Below, one piece after another: positions 8,426-17,525 of a DNA stretch of 64,000 bases. Source of the stretch: Nostoc sp. 'Peltigera membranacea cyanobiont' 210A. GTDB lineage: Bacteria; Cyanobacteriota; Cyanobacteriia; Cyanobacteriales; Nostocaceae. Every line of letters begins with the position of its first letter. Positions within the stretch are counted from its first letter, which is position 1. The stretch spans positions 1,056,393 to 1,120,392 of the forward strand of contig NZ_NOLJ01000001.1 in NCBI RefSeq assembly GCF_002246015.1, given 5' to 3'. Under the pieces are notes generated by a model. That model was not told the origin of the DNA. It was given only the letters and a program-made list of their open reading frames with translations, and did not search any database. Position numbers and translations under genes: made by a program.

Positions 8426-9277
8426 CTATAGCAAAAACTTTTCAATTGCTACTGCTGCCCCATCTTCTTCTACGCTAGGAGCTACCCACTTAGCGATCGC
8501 TTGCACTCCTGTTGGCGCGTTGCCCATAGCTACACCAAGTCCGGCATACTCCAGCATTTCCACATCATTGAAGTTATCGCCAATCGCCATAACGTTGGCT
8601 AACTGTAATCCCAGCAATTCTTCGGCTAGGTAACGTATGGCAGTACCCTTATTTACAGAGGCGTTAGTTGCTTCAAAAAAGGTAGCAACAGAGGTTGTCA
8701 TATAAAGTTCAGCGGGTGTGTATTGGCGGCGCAAATTTCCTAATAGCTTATCGATTACGTCAGTGTCATCAGATAAAGCAAGAATTTTTGTCGGTTCATT
8801 CGTTAAGGCTTGACGCAAATCACCCACAGGAATCGCGATAATACCAGAACGTTCTGCATAAATTTTGGTTTCTCTGGTTAACTCACGAACGTATAGCTGA
8901 TCGTTGATGTAAAAGTGAACAGATAGAAGCGATCGTAACTCCGGCTGTTCAAAATAGTCGAGTAACTGGTGGGCGATTTCTCTGGATACAACCCAATGGC
9001 GATGAATTTTTTGGCTGATTGGGTCTTGAATCCAGGCTCCTTGATAGGCCATTAATGGTAGCGTAGAGCCGATATCCTGGTGGAAGCGCAAAGCTGAACG
9101 ATACATTCTACCTGTAGCGATCGCCACTTGAATTCCTCGTGCTTGCGCCGCAAAGATTGCTTGCTTTACAGGTTCGCTGATGTTATTAGAGTGTCCAGCG
9201 ATCGTGCCATCTATATCCAAAACTAGTAGTTTAATGTCTTTTGCAGCAGCCTGATTGTCAGTAGATGCTTTCTGCAT
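8426..9277 (-). CDS. Cof-type HAD-IIB sugar/nucleotide phosphatase
   Basis: HAD superfamily hydrolase of the Cof family, 283 aa. Motif I LLVLDIDGTIAGH (about 22-34) gives the nucleophile and acid aspartates; motif II IATGR follows; the C2B cap occupies the middle; motif IV GDNFNDVEMLEYAGLGVAMGNA near 240-260 binds magnesium. These enzymes dephosphorylate sugar phosphates, PLP or flavin precursors; the substrate is not evident. It is convergent with the DALR gene and separate from the PEP-CTERM gene upstream. Confidence 0.9.
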   Translation of the reverse strand: MQKASTDNQAAAKDIKLLVLDIDGTIAGHSNNISEPVKQAIFAAQARGIQVAIATGRMYRSALRFHQDIGSTLPLMAYQGAWIQDPISQKIHRHWVVSREIAHQLLDYFEQPELRSLLSVHFYINDQLYVRELTRETKIYAERSGIIAIPVGDLRQALTNEPTKILALSDDTDVIDKLLGNLRRQYTPAELYMTTSVATFFEATNASVNKGTAIRYLAEELLGLQLANVMAIGDNFNDVEMLEYAGLGVAMGNAPTGVQAIAKWVAPSVEEDGAAVAIEKFLL

Positions 9278-9498
9278 GATTTCCTAGATTTTAAGTTCCA
9301 GTAAGAGGTTAACAGGCTCTAGCGACCAGTGGGGAATAGTAGAAAAAATTGGCATCTCTAGTCAATCCAATTTCTTTACCATGAGGATGTTGACTTACAC
9401 AATTTTAGATTTTAGATTGACCCCAGCGAGCAACACACTTGCTTTGAGGATTTTGGATTTACTTCAAAAGTCTTAAAAATTATGGCTAATAGCGCAAT

Positions 9499-9532
9499 AA
9501 AAAACCCGATTCTCGAAAAAATCGGGTTTTTT
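9499..9532 (-). terminator. Rho-independent terminator of the PEP-CTERM gene
   Basis: AAAAAACCCGAT (9499-9510) and ATCGGGTTTTTT (9521-9532) form a 12-bp stem with a 10-nt loop and a T-run on both strands. It lies 66 bp past the stop of the minus-strand gene at 9598-10299. Confidence 0.85.
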
Positions 9533-9597
9533 AATTTTAATTAGAGAGCCTGGTTGATAGATAAGATAGAAAAAATCTACCTATTCAAGAAAGTCTA

Positions 9598-10299
9598 TTA
9601 ATTAAACATCTTGATCCAGCTTTTTTTGCGTTGTGACAACAAACAAAGCCCAGCAATTAAACCAATTCCAAGTGTGGCAGAGGATTCAGGTACTGCTTTA
9701 GCATCGTAGTCATAAGTTACTTTGATACCTGCTTTGGCATAAGTATCAATATAGGATCTCATGTTGCCCGAACCCGTAACTACTGAGTTGGCTAAAGCTG
9801 AGAACAAAAAGTCTATGTCGCCATTACCAGTCAAAGACTGCAAGAATTGGGTATTGGTGAAAGACTGAGTTGCAGATTGTGTGGCAGTTAAGTTAGAAAT
9901 AGTCTTTCCAGAGGTGCCACTATAATCAGTCTTACCGTCATATTTAGCAGCTTGATAACTGGATATATCTTGTGGATTGAGCGCAAACAGAGACTGATTA
10001 TTTAGTTTTAAGCTGAGTTGACTAGCAAGATTTACTGTCACCTGAGTCGGGGTTGGACTCTTGTTTTCAAAACCTGCATCTCCAAGTATGTCGCCAGTAA
10101 AACTTATCGTTACACCCTTGAGTGTACCCAGAGAGGAGTTAAATTTTTGGACGCTCAGAGGTGCATCAATGATATTTGTGAAATCGTAATTAGTGGAACT
10201 AGTGTAGGAGAGAGAAGCTGCATTAGCTGCTCCAGATGTTGCAACAATTCCTGCCAAGGTTGTGGCAGCAGCTAGAGTGTTGAATAGTTTTGTTGTCAT
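9598..10299 (-). CDS. PEP-CTERM sorting-domain secreted protein
   Basis: Exported protein of 233 aa. An N-terminal signal peptide (to about residue 27, SGAANA) is followed by a beta-rich region with many Ser/Thr/Asn, similar to choice-of-anchor-E surface proteins. The C-terminus is a PEP-CTERM tag: VPES, then a hydrophobic helix (LGIGLIAGLCLLS), then QRKKS. The tag targets proteins to exosortase for envelope anchoring or release. Function is unknown. It is monocistronic, with a terminator immediately downstream. Confidence 0.85.
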   Translation of the reverse strand: MTTKLFNTLAAATTLAGIVATSGAANAASLSYTSSTNYDFTNIIDAPLSVQKFNSSLGTLKGVTISFTGDILGDAGFENKSPTPTQVTVNLASQLSLKLNNQSLFALNPQDISSYQAAKYDGKTDYSGTSGKTISNLTATQSATQSFTNTQFLQSLTGNGDIDFLFSALANSVVTGSGNMRSYIDTYAKAGIKVTYDYDAKAVPESSATLGIGLIAGLCLLSQRKKSWIKMFN

Positions 10300-10851
10300 G
10301 GATAAAAGATGCCTTTCTGAAACGAATCATTACGGGATTACTAACCTATTTCTAACTCTGAAACTTTGTTTGTAGTCTTGATGAATACACGTAACTTTAT
10401 GTAAAGTTATTATGTTCAAATTCCTTCGATAAATAGGCTTTTTGATTGGTACATATAAAGTTTTATTAAGGCAAGAGGTTTTGATAGTGGTAATATTATG
10501 TCGAAATATTAAGCTAGTTTTTGTTGGTTCCTGAGATGTAAGCTAGGTCAACCTAATTAAATATAAAACGCTCAGGAGATAGATCCCCGGCTTCTGGTGA
10601 TAAGTTGGGGATCTAGTTACTATCTGGTTACTATGCTTATACTCACGTACTTAATTGAGCTGGTATCTCTGCCAAAAGTTGGTTATACTTGCCTTCCGTA
10701 CTAAAGTTGCAAATGCGTAAATATAAATTCGTCTAAAATCATACTCAAGAGCAATTGGTACGCAAAAACTGGGCTATTGTCGCCAAAGCCAAGTAGAACA
10801 AGCATCTGAAATTGCTAACTATGTGACAAAGCTTCTGGCTAAAATAGGGCT
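10300..10851. other. Divergent intergenic region before polA
   Basis: 552 bp with no clear gene. An 8-bp inverted repeat AGATCCCC (10581-10588) / GGGGATCT (10607-10614) is present without a T-run. From about 10752 a short open frame reading GYCRQSQVEQASEIANYVTK runs into the polA start; it looks coding-like but has no start codon or recognisable family and may be a remnant. Confidence 0.4.
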
Positions 10852-13794
10852 ATGTCTGAAACTTTGACTTCTGCAACTGCAACACGCCCCACGTTCATCC
10901 TCGTAGATGGGCACTCGCTGGCTTATCGTTCATACTTTGCTTTCGCCAAAGGGCGAGATGGAGGACTGCGTACTAAAGCAGGGATTCCTACGAGTATATG
11001 TTTTGGTTTTGTGAAGTGTCTGCTGGAGGTAATGGCAACACAACAGCCTCAAGCAATGGCGATCGCTTTTGATTTGGCTGAGGCAACTTTTCGCCACGAA
11101 GCGGACGAGACTTATAAAGCCGATCGCCCGGAAACGCCAGAAGACTTTATTCCTGACTTAGAAAATCTCCATGAGTTGCTGAATGGCTTCAATCTACCCT
11201 TTTTCACTGCCCCTGGTTTTGAGGCTGATGATGTTTTGGGAACCTTAGCACAGCGAGTCACTGCGGCTGGTTATAGGGTGAAGATTCTCACTGGCGATCG
11301 CGATTTATTTCAACTAATCGACTCTGACAAAGAAATCACTGTTCTAAATTTTAGTCCCGATGCCCTAAAGCGCTCTACAAATAGCATCACGGAATTTGAA
11401 GCAGAACAAGTAAAAGAGAAGATGGGCGTTTTGCCTTCACAAATTGTTGATTTCAAAGCTCTTTGTGGTGATAAATCAGATAATATTCCTGGTGTCAAGG
11501 GAATTGGGGAAAAAACAGCAGTGCAACTGCTCAATACCTATGGTTCACTTGAGAATGTTTATGCTGCGTTAGATGAAATTAAAGGCGCAACTCAGAAAAA
11601 ACTGGCAGCGGGTAAAGAAGATGCCGAGAAGTCTCGCTATTTGGCAACCATAGTTTTAGATGTTCCTATAGAATTTGATTTAGAAAAATGCAAATTAAAA
11701 GGGTTTGATACAAGCGTCTTATCACCAATTTTAGAAAAATTAGAATTTAAGTCTTTTTTAGGCAGGATAAACGACCTTCAGCAACGTTTTGGTGGGAAAA
11801 TTGAAGAAAAGCAAGAAGCCAAAACAGAGGTAAGTAATCCCAATACTAACTTAGAATTCAACGCTGATGAAGATAATGATTTGTGGTTTTTCAGTGCTAG
11901 TGATACAGCCGCAGTTCCACAACAATCTACTTCTCCAATTACACCACACATCATAAACACCGAAGCCAAATTAACTGAGTTAGTGAAACTTTTGCAAAAA
12001 TTCACTAATCCAGAAACACCCGTTGCTTGGGACACTGAAACTACCGCTTTAGAACCAAGAGATGCTGAATTAGTAGGAATTGGTTGTTGTTGGGGAACGG
12101 AACCAGATGAAGTAGCCTATATTCCTGTGGGGCACAAAACTGGGGAAAATTTGCATAAAGATTTGGCGCTAGAAGCATTACGCCCAATTCTCGAAAGTGC
12201 TGATTATCCCAAAGCTTTACAGAATGCCAAATTTGACCGCTTAGTTCTCAGGTGTCAAGGAATTAATTTGGCGGGTGTGGTGTTTGATCCCATGCTGGCA
12301 AGTTACATTCTAAATCCCGATTCAAGTCATAATTTGATGGATTTGTCGCAGCGATATTTGGGATTGACAGCTAAAAGTTATTTAGATTTAGTTCCTAAAG
12401 GCAAAACCATCGCTGATATAGATATTCCCGCCGTCGCAGATTACTGCGGGATGGATGCTTATTCTACCTTTGGTTTAGTGTCGAAATTGCGTAAAGAACT
12501 GGAGCAATTTCCAGCTTTGTCTAAACTATTAGTGGAAGTAGAGCAGCCACTAGAAGCTGTTTTAGCCCAAATGGAATATACAGGTGTTCGGATTAATTCA
12601 GCTTATTTACAAGAACTTTCGCAGCATTTAGAAACAGAGTTAGCCAGGTTAAAAGAGGAAGCAACTGAAATAGCTGGGGAAAATTTTAACTTGGGTTCTC
12701 CTAAGCAATTGAGCCAAATCTTGTTTGAAAAATTGGGGTTAAGTACTAGACATTCTCGTAAAATTCAAACAGGATTTTCTACAGACGCAGCAACTCTGGA
12801 AAGACTCCAAGAAGATGATAACACTGGGTTTGTTGAGGCGATTATTGAGTATCGCACCCTATCTAAATTAAAGTCTACTTATGTTGATGCATTACCTGCA
12901 TTGGTGCGTCCAGATACCCAGCGGGTGCATACTGATTTTAATCAAGCAGCAACATCAACGGGTAGGTTATCTTCTTCTAATCCAAATTTACAAAATATCC
13001 CTATTCGTACAGCTTTTAGTCGCCAAATTCGGAAGGCATTTTTGCCTGAAGCTGGTTGGTTAATGGTGGCTGCTGATTACTCACAAATTGAACTGCGGAT
13101 TTTAGCTCATTTGAGCCAAGAGCCGATATTAGTGCAAGCATATCAGCAAAATGAAGATGTTCACACTGTTACCGCACGATTAGTGTTTGAAAAAGAAAAT
13201 ATCACATCAGAAGAACGAGGGATGGCTAAAACTATCAATTTTGGTGTGATTTATGGGATGGGTTCTCTCAGGTTTTCGCGCTCAACTGGAATAGATAAAA
13301 ACATTGCCAACGAGTTCATTAAGCGGTTTAATGAACGATATCCGAAAGTTTTTGCATATTTGGAGCGAGTGAAAAAAGAAGCGATCGCTCTTGGTTATGT
13401 AGAAACTATTTTCGGTCGCCGTCGTTATTTTGACTTTACTAATAACAGTTTACGTAAATTAAAAGGCAGTAATCCTGAAGATATCGATCTGAGCAAGTTG
13501 AAGAATTTGGGTGCTTTTGATGCGGGTTTATTACGCTCTGCGGCTAATGCACCAATTCAAGGTTCCAACGCTGATATTATCAAAATTGCAATGGTGAGAT
13601 TGCATGAGGTTTTGAAAAACTATGAAGCGCGTTTGTTATTGCAAGTTCACGATGAATTAGTGTTTGAAATCCCCCCTAATGAGTGGGAAGAATTACAACT
13701 GCAAATTAAGTCGGTGATGGAAAATGCAGTGCAGTTGAGTGTGCCGTTGCTAGTAGATGCGCGTGTCGGTGACAATTGGATGGAGACGAAGTAA
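10852..13794 (+). CDS. polA: DNA polymerase I
   Basis: Three-domain Pol I of 980 aa. The 5'-3' exonuclease (about 15-310) shows ILVDGHSLAYRSYFAF, GFEADDVLGT, TGDRDLFQL and GDKSDNIPG. A spacer leads to a 3'-5' exonuclease domain (about 365-560) with AWDTETTAL, so the proofreading Asp/Glu (about D394, E396) are kept. The polymerase domain has motif A DYSQIELRILAHLS (D742), motif B MAKTINFGVIYGMG and motif C LQVHDELVFE (D934). It repairs DNA and processes Okazaki fragments. Start ATG at 10852. Insertions make it slightly longer than the E. coli enzyme (928 aa). Confidence 0.97.
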   Translation: MSETLTSATATRPTFILVDGHSLAYRSYFAFAKGRDGGLRTKAGIPTSICFGFVKCLLEVMATQQPQAMAIAFDLAEATFRHEADETYKADRPETPEDFIPDLENLHELLNGFNLPFFTAPGFEADDVLGTLAQRVTAAGYRVKILTGDRDLFQLIDSDKEITVLNFSPDALKRSTNSITEFEAEQVKEKMGVLPSQIVDFKALCGDKSDNIPGVKGIGEKTAVQLLNTYGSLENVYAALDEIKGATQKKLAAGKEDAEKSRYLATIVLDVPIEFDLEKCKLKGFDTSVLSPILEKLEFKSFLGRINDLQQRFGGKIEEKQEAKTEVSNPNTNLEFNADEDNDLWFFSASDTAAVPQQSTSPITPHIINTEAKLTELVKLLQKFTNPETPVAWDTETTALEPRDAELVGIGCCWGTEPDEVAYIPVGHKTGENLHKDLALEALRPILESADYPKALQNAKFDRLVLRCQGINLAGVVFDPMLASYILNPDSSHNLMDLSQRYLGLTAKSYLDLVPKGKTIADIDIPAVADYCGMDAYSTFGLVSKLRKELEQFPALSKLLVEVEQPLEAVLAQMEYTGVRINSAYLQELSQHLETELARLKEEATEIAGENFNLGSPKQLSQILFEKLGLSTRHSRKIQTGFSTDAATLERLQEDDNTGFVEAIIEYRTLSKLKSTYVDALPALVRPDTQRVHTDFNQAATSTGRLSSSNPNLQNIPIRTAFSRQIRKAFLPEAGWLMVAADYSQIELRILAHLSQEPILVQAYQQNEDVHTVTARLVFEKENITSEERGMAKTINFGVIYGMGSLRFSRSTGIDKNIANEFIKRFNERYPKVFAYLERVKKEAIALGYVETIFGRRRYFDFTNNSLRKLKGSNPEDIDLSKLKNLGAFDAGLLRSAANAPIQGSNADIIKIAMVRLHEVLKNYEARLLLQVHDELVFEIPPNEWEELQLQIKSVMENAVQLSVPLLVDARVGDNWMETK

Positions 13795-14179
13795 GTTTAA
13801 CTGGAGATTGGAAAAATTACATTAATAATTGTCAAATTTTCTTCAAATTGGTAAAAAGCCAGCCTTTCTTTCTATTTACCACTACCTCGCAGGCCAAGCC
13901 ATGTATTGATCGGGGAAGTTGAGCGTATGCTTCAAAGAAGAATTGGTCGTCGTAGATGTTCTGGGCCATGAAGGAACTGTTCGTGACGATCGGGCTTGGT
14001 GTGACGCTTAATTATAATTATTATACGTAAATTTGCCGTAGTATAATCTTTTCCTATATATAGATGGCGGTCAAGCCTCAAAAACGACTCATTTTCAGCG
14101 TGGTTTTCATTCTCTATCCCTTATTCAACAGGTGATATGGCTATGTTGTCACTAGTTAAGTCATATAAGGAATTTTAAT
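13795..14179. other. Intergenic region upstream of the binding-protein gene
   Basis: 385 bp without a supported gene. It contains an AT-rich, Fur-box-like tract around 14009-14027 (TTAATTATAATTATTATAC), 150-170 bp upstream of the next start codon. The match is loose and unverified. Confidence 0.35.
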
Positions 14180-15106
14180 ATGCATCGTCGTTGGCTCTTA
14201 TCTGCTTTAGCAATTTTGTTGAGTATAGTTTTAGTTGCTTGCACCACTGCAAATACTCAGCAACCACAAACCAAAGTGGAAAATACCACTGAGGTTACTA
14301 GTCCGAACTCTCAGCAATTACCAAAAGGATCGGCAAAAAGAGTTGTTGCTCTTTCTTCTCTTTCTGCTGATATCATCTCTCGACTCGATGAAACAAAAAT
14401 TGTTGGAATCACTGGTAGTAAATTATTTAAGAATGACTCAAGATTCAAGGATATTCCCCGCGTTAGCGAAGGCCAAAGTCCGCCAAATTTAGAGAAAGTA
14501 GTAGCGCTAAAACCAGATTTAGTTATTGGTGCTGAAGGTTTTTCTAACATTCCAATTCAAAAAATTCGGCAGCTAGGAATTCAAACTTTGCTCACTAAGG
14601 TGAATAGCTGGGAATCTCTAGAAGAACTTACTAAAAAACTGGCTGGGTTAATTAATGCTGATCCTCAGCCTTTGTTAAATCGTTATAAAACTTTCTTGCC
14701 AGATAAGCCAACTCAGAGTCCTTCCACTCTAGCACTGGTTAGTCGTCAACCAATTTTAGCGCCGAACAAAAACAGTTGGGCAGGGGATTTGCTGGCGAAG
14801 TTCCAGGCGAAAAATATAGCAGGAGATTTACAAGGAAAAAGTCCAGTTGGTGGCTATGTGACGCTTTCTGCGGAGAAAGTTTTAGAAGCAAATCCAGAGG
14901 TGATAATTTTAGTTAATCCTCCACAAGGAAATTCGGAAGCGGCGCTTTTAGATTCTTTGAAAAAAGAAGCTTTTTGGCAGCAATTGCAAGCAACTAAAAA
15001 TCACCGAGTCTATGTGTTTGATTATTTTGGTTTGGTGAATCCAGGTAGTATAGATGCAATTGAAAAGGCTTGTCAGCAGCTTAAGCAAGCGTTGCTTGCA
15101 CCATAG
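14180..15106 (+). CDS. Periplasmic binding lipoprotein, BtuF/FhuD-like (iron-siderophore or cobalamin type)
   Basis: Lipoprotein with signal peptide and lipobox ending at C21 (LVAC). The mature part is a two-lobe helical-backbone binding protein: KRVVALSSLSADIISRL, EKVVALKPDLVIG, GGYVTLSAEKVLEANPEVIILV, then HRVYVFDYFGLVNPG. This fold binds siderophores, haem or vitamin B12. No permease or ATPase is adjacent. It heads a stretch of iron-related genes (FTR1, ferritin-like, multicopper oxidase), so an iron ligand is the better guess. A ribosome binding site AAGGA lies before the ATG at 14180. Confidence 0.82.
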   Translation: MHRRWLLSALAILLSIVLVACTTANTQQPQTKVENTTEVTSPNSQQLPKGSAKRVVALSSLSADIISRLDETKIVGITGSKLFKNDSRFKDIPRVSEGQSPPNLEKVVALKPDLVIGAEGFSNIPIQKIRQLGIQTLLTKVNSWESLEELTKKLAGLINADPQPLLNRYKTFLPDKPTQSPSTLALVSRQPILAPNKNSWAGDLLAKFQAKNIAGDLQGKSPVGGYVTLSAEKVLEANPEVIILVNPPQGNSEAALLDSLKKEAFWQQLQATKNHRVYVFDYFGLVNPGSIDAIEKACQQLKQALLAP

Positions 15107-15118
15107 GGCACATAGTAG

Positions 15119-15556
15119 CTATTTACAGTGTTGTTGAAGAAGAGATATAGCTAATTCAAAACTGTTAGGTTGAGTTTGGACTGCATAGGCTTCTTTTTCT
15201 AAATCTTGTCGTTTAACATCAGTATAGCGTCTAAAAAATGGTCGAGCATAATTGCTTGGTTGAATGTCTAAACCTAAAGCTTTTATTTTTCCTTTTCCGG
15301 CACATACCTGGGCTGCATGAACAGTTTCATGGATTAGTGTTTGAGTTCCAATATGTAATTCAAACACTACGGGATTAATCCAGATTTTTTTGTCAGTTTC
15401 TCTTAGTAACCCATAAGCTCCTCGCTTTGGTGGTAGCGCAATGATTACCTGAAACCCTTTTTTTTCTAATTTATTTTTTAAATCTAAAAATTTTGCTTCT
15501 TGATTGGGTATTTGAGAAAGTAACAGTAAGGAATTTAATATAAAAATTTTGCTCAT
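15119..15556 (-). CDS. Hypothetical protein with HExxH motif
   Basis: 145 aa. A short hydrophobic N-terminus (FILNSLLLLSQI) may be a signal peptide. The centre contains IHETVHAAQVC (HExxH, about residues 92-96), a possible zinc-metalloprotease signature, followed by positively charged segments. No family was recognised. It is convergent with the binding-protein gene, 12 bp between stops. The HExxH could be fortuitous, although His-Glu lies in a helix-compatible context. Confidence 0.6.
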   Translation of the reverse strand: MSKIFILNSLLLLSQIPNQEAKFLDLKNKLEKKGFQVIIALPPKRGAYGLLRETDKKIWINPVVFELHIGTQTLIHETVHAAQVCAGKGKIKALGLDIQPSNYARPFFRRYTDVKRQDLEKEAYAVQTQPNSFELAISLLQQHCK

Positions 15557-15838
15557 TTCCTTTTTTGATTATCCCAATTCAATTAATGATTGCAACACAT
15601 TCTTGGCTAAAGACGCGATGAATCGCGTCTCTACAAATAATTGAATTGTTGCATTGTTTTTTTTAAAATTGGTATTAATTGAATACAAATGTTTTCAATT
15701 ACAATGGCAAAAATATTAACTGTGACTTTAACTAAGGCAGCTACTTCTGAATTGACATTAGCGTAGCTATCCTAAAGGTGATTCCCAGTCATAGACTGGG
15801 AATACGGGAGACTGCAAACGAGGTAACTGACTTTGCTT
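15557..15838. other. Intergenic region with two palindromic repeats
   Basis: AGACGCGAT-GA-ATCGCGTCT (15611-15630) is a perfect 9-bp hairpin. ATTCCCAGTC-ATA-GACTGGGAAT (15781-15803) is a perfect 10-bp hairpin related to one at 56960-56981. Both look like dispersed repeats. No gene was seen. Confidence 0.7.
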
Positions 15839-16807
15839 TTAATCTTTTGCAGAACTAATTGGTTTTTGACCAAAAGGGACACTCTTTTTACCTTCAGAAG
15901 AAGCACTCCCAAGGCTGCGGAAATACAGTCCTCCAATGGTGAGTAAAAATCCTACGTATCCCACTGCTTGCACAAGATAGAGATTGTCTCTATAGCCAAA
16001 TAAAGATTTGAGAATAATGCCAGGAAACTGTTCGTCAGGTAAGATTGTGGAAGTATTGGAAACCATTGGCCCCAAAATACAGGAGTGGACTTTAGTAAAG
16101 CGTTCGTAATAAAAACAAAGATTTTCTGTGGCACGACTGCTCAGGGCAAGATTCCCTACGGCTTCGTCAAAGTGTTTCAAAGCTGAAACTACCAACCCAG
16201 CGACAATCAACACTAATAAAACGCCCATTACCTGGAAAAACTGGCGGATGTTAATTTTGACACCCCATTTAAATAGCAGCACTCCAATAGCAGTTGCCGC
16301 TACCAAACCAGCAATAGCACCCAAGGCTGGCATTAATCCCTGTTGAAAATTAGCTGCAACGAAGAGAACAGTTTCAAAGCCTTCGCGGACAACGGCAATT
16401 AAAATTAAAGTAAAAACACCCCAGCCAGCATTTGAGTTTTGTGTCAGCGCTTCTGTTACTGCTCCCTCAACTGTAGCTTTCATGAATCTGGCTTGTTTAG
16501 TCATCCAGATTAGCATCCAACTGAGCATTGCGATCGCTAATACACTAAACACACCTTCTAGCGCTGGCTCAACTACGGTGGTGTATTGAGGATTCGCTGC
16601 TCCCAGTACTTGAATTACCCAACTGAATAGCACACCTATTAAGGCACTGACGACAATGCCAACGCCGACACCAGCATATACCCAAGAATTGAGTCGAGAT
16701 TGTTTGGCTTTTTTCAGCAAAGCTAGCACAATGCCAACAACAAGGGCAGCTTCCACTCCTTCTCGAAGTGTTATTACAAAAGTAGGTAGAGCAGTACTAA
16801 AATTCAT
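15839..16807 (-). CDS. FTR1/EfeU-family high-affinity iron permease
   Basis: Multi-pass membrane protein of 322 aa with the two REGxE iron-binding motifs of this family: REGVE at 15-19 and REGFE at 141-145, each in a transmembrane helix. About seven hydrophobic segments are visible. FTR1 permeases import Fe3+ produced by a ferroxidase. The multicopper oxidase at 18725-19750 on the same strand is an obvious partner, as in the yeast Fet3-Ftr1 system, with ferritin-like and HhH lipoprotein genes in between. Co-transcription is likely but STRR repeats separate the genes. Confidence 0.92.
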   Translation of the reverse strand: MNFSTALPTFVITLREGVEAALVVGIVLALLKKAKQSRLNSWVYAGVGVGIVVSALIGVLFSWVIQVLGAANPQYTTVVEPALEGVFSVLAIAMLSWMLIWMTKQARFMKATVEGAVTEALTQNSNAGWGVFTLILIAVVREGFETVLFVAANFQQGLMPALGAIAGLVAATAIGVLLFKWGVKINIRQFFQVMGVLLVLIVAGLVVSALKHFDEAVGNLALSSRATENLCFYYERFTKVHSCILGPMVSNTSTILPDEQFPGIILKSLFGYRDNLYLVQAVGYVGFLLTIGGLYFRSLGSASSEGKKSVPFGQKPISSAKD

Positions 16808-16925
16808 CTTTTGTCCTTTGTCTTTTGTCCTTTGTCATTAGTCCTTTGTCTTTTGTCAGTTGTCCTTTGAATTTTTTTGACTAATAACCAATGACTAATG
16901 ACTAATGACTAAGGACTAATGACTA
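16808..16925. repeat. Heptameric STRR tract between FTR1 and ferritin-like genes
   Basis: Tandem CTTTTGTC/CTTTGTC units are followed by tandem AATGACT units. CATTAGTCC (about 16836-16844) is complementary to GGACTAATG (16913-16921), so RNA across it could fold into a long hairpin. Confidence 0.85.
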
Positions 16926-17360
16926 TTAGCTAAAATCGCGTAGCATCTTTTTCAGTTCGAGATTATGCATCTCTTCTTGTCCAATCATACCGCGAGCGAA
17001 TTCTTCAAGGTAAATGCTGGCATTGGTGACAGTTTCGAGCAATGTTTTATACAGTTCCAATGCCTTTTTTTCATGGGATAAGCTTTCTTCCAAGATATCC
17101 TTGACTTTATGCTGGTAGGTTTCTTCCATTGGGGCGATTTTCAGGGAGGGATGCCCATCTAAACCGGTGAGAATTTCTCCCACTTGTTCGGCATGAAGTA
17201 AAGATTCACTTGCCTGCGCTTTGAAAAAAGCCACAATTGGAATACGGTTAGGGCCAGTTACCATCAAAGAATAATGTGTGTAGCGCACTACCCCTGCTAG
17301 TTCAAATTCCATGATGGCGTTCAGCAGGTCAATAGTCTTTTTATGGTCAAGTTCTTGCAT
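16926..17360 (-). CDS. Ferritin-like / bacterioferritin-type protein
   Basis: 144 aa, four-helix-bundle pattern. Probable metal ligands are E18 (IMEFELAGVVRYTHYS), the QASESLLHAEQVGE helix (E and ExxH), ESLSHEKKALELY, and a final GQEEMHNLELKK (ExxH). This matches bacterioferritin/ferritin-like proteins that oxidise and store iron. No haem-ligand methionine is obvious. Its position between an iron permease and a putative iron-delivery lipoprotein supports storage or buffering of imported iron. Confidence 0.85.
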   Translation of the reverse strand: MQELDHKKTIDLLNAIMEFELAGVVRYTHYSLMVTGPNRIPIVAFFKAQASESLLHAEQVGEILTGLDGHPSLKIAPMEETYQHKVKDILEESLSHEKKALELYKTLLETVTNASIYLEEFARGMIGQEEMHNLELKKMLRDFS

Positions 17361-17384
17361 CAGTTGTTAGTTAAAGTAACGAAG

Positions 17385-17515
17385 GGAGTGTAATTAGTTA
17401 GGAGTGAGGAGTTGGAAGTTAAGAGTTAGTAGTTTGAGATTCATAACTCATAATTCATAACTCCTAACTCTTAACTTCTAACTATTTTAAACTCCTTAAC
17501 CTATACTTCCCATTA
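17385..17515. repeat. STRR-derived inverted repeat
   Basis: AGTTAGGAGT and GTTAAGAGTTA units upstream are complementary to TAACTCCTAACTCTTAAC units downstream (about 17398-17430 with 17455-17480). It may act as a hairpin between the HhH lipoprotein and ferritin-like genes. Confidence 0.7.
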
Positions 17516-17525
17516 AATTAAAGTG

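Noticed and set aside
16808..16925. Possible CRISPR-like array because of the short tandem units
   Set aside because: Units are 7-8 bp without unique spacers, which is typical of cyanobacterial STRRs.
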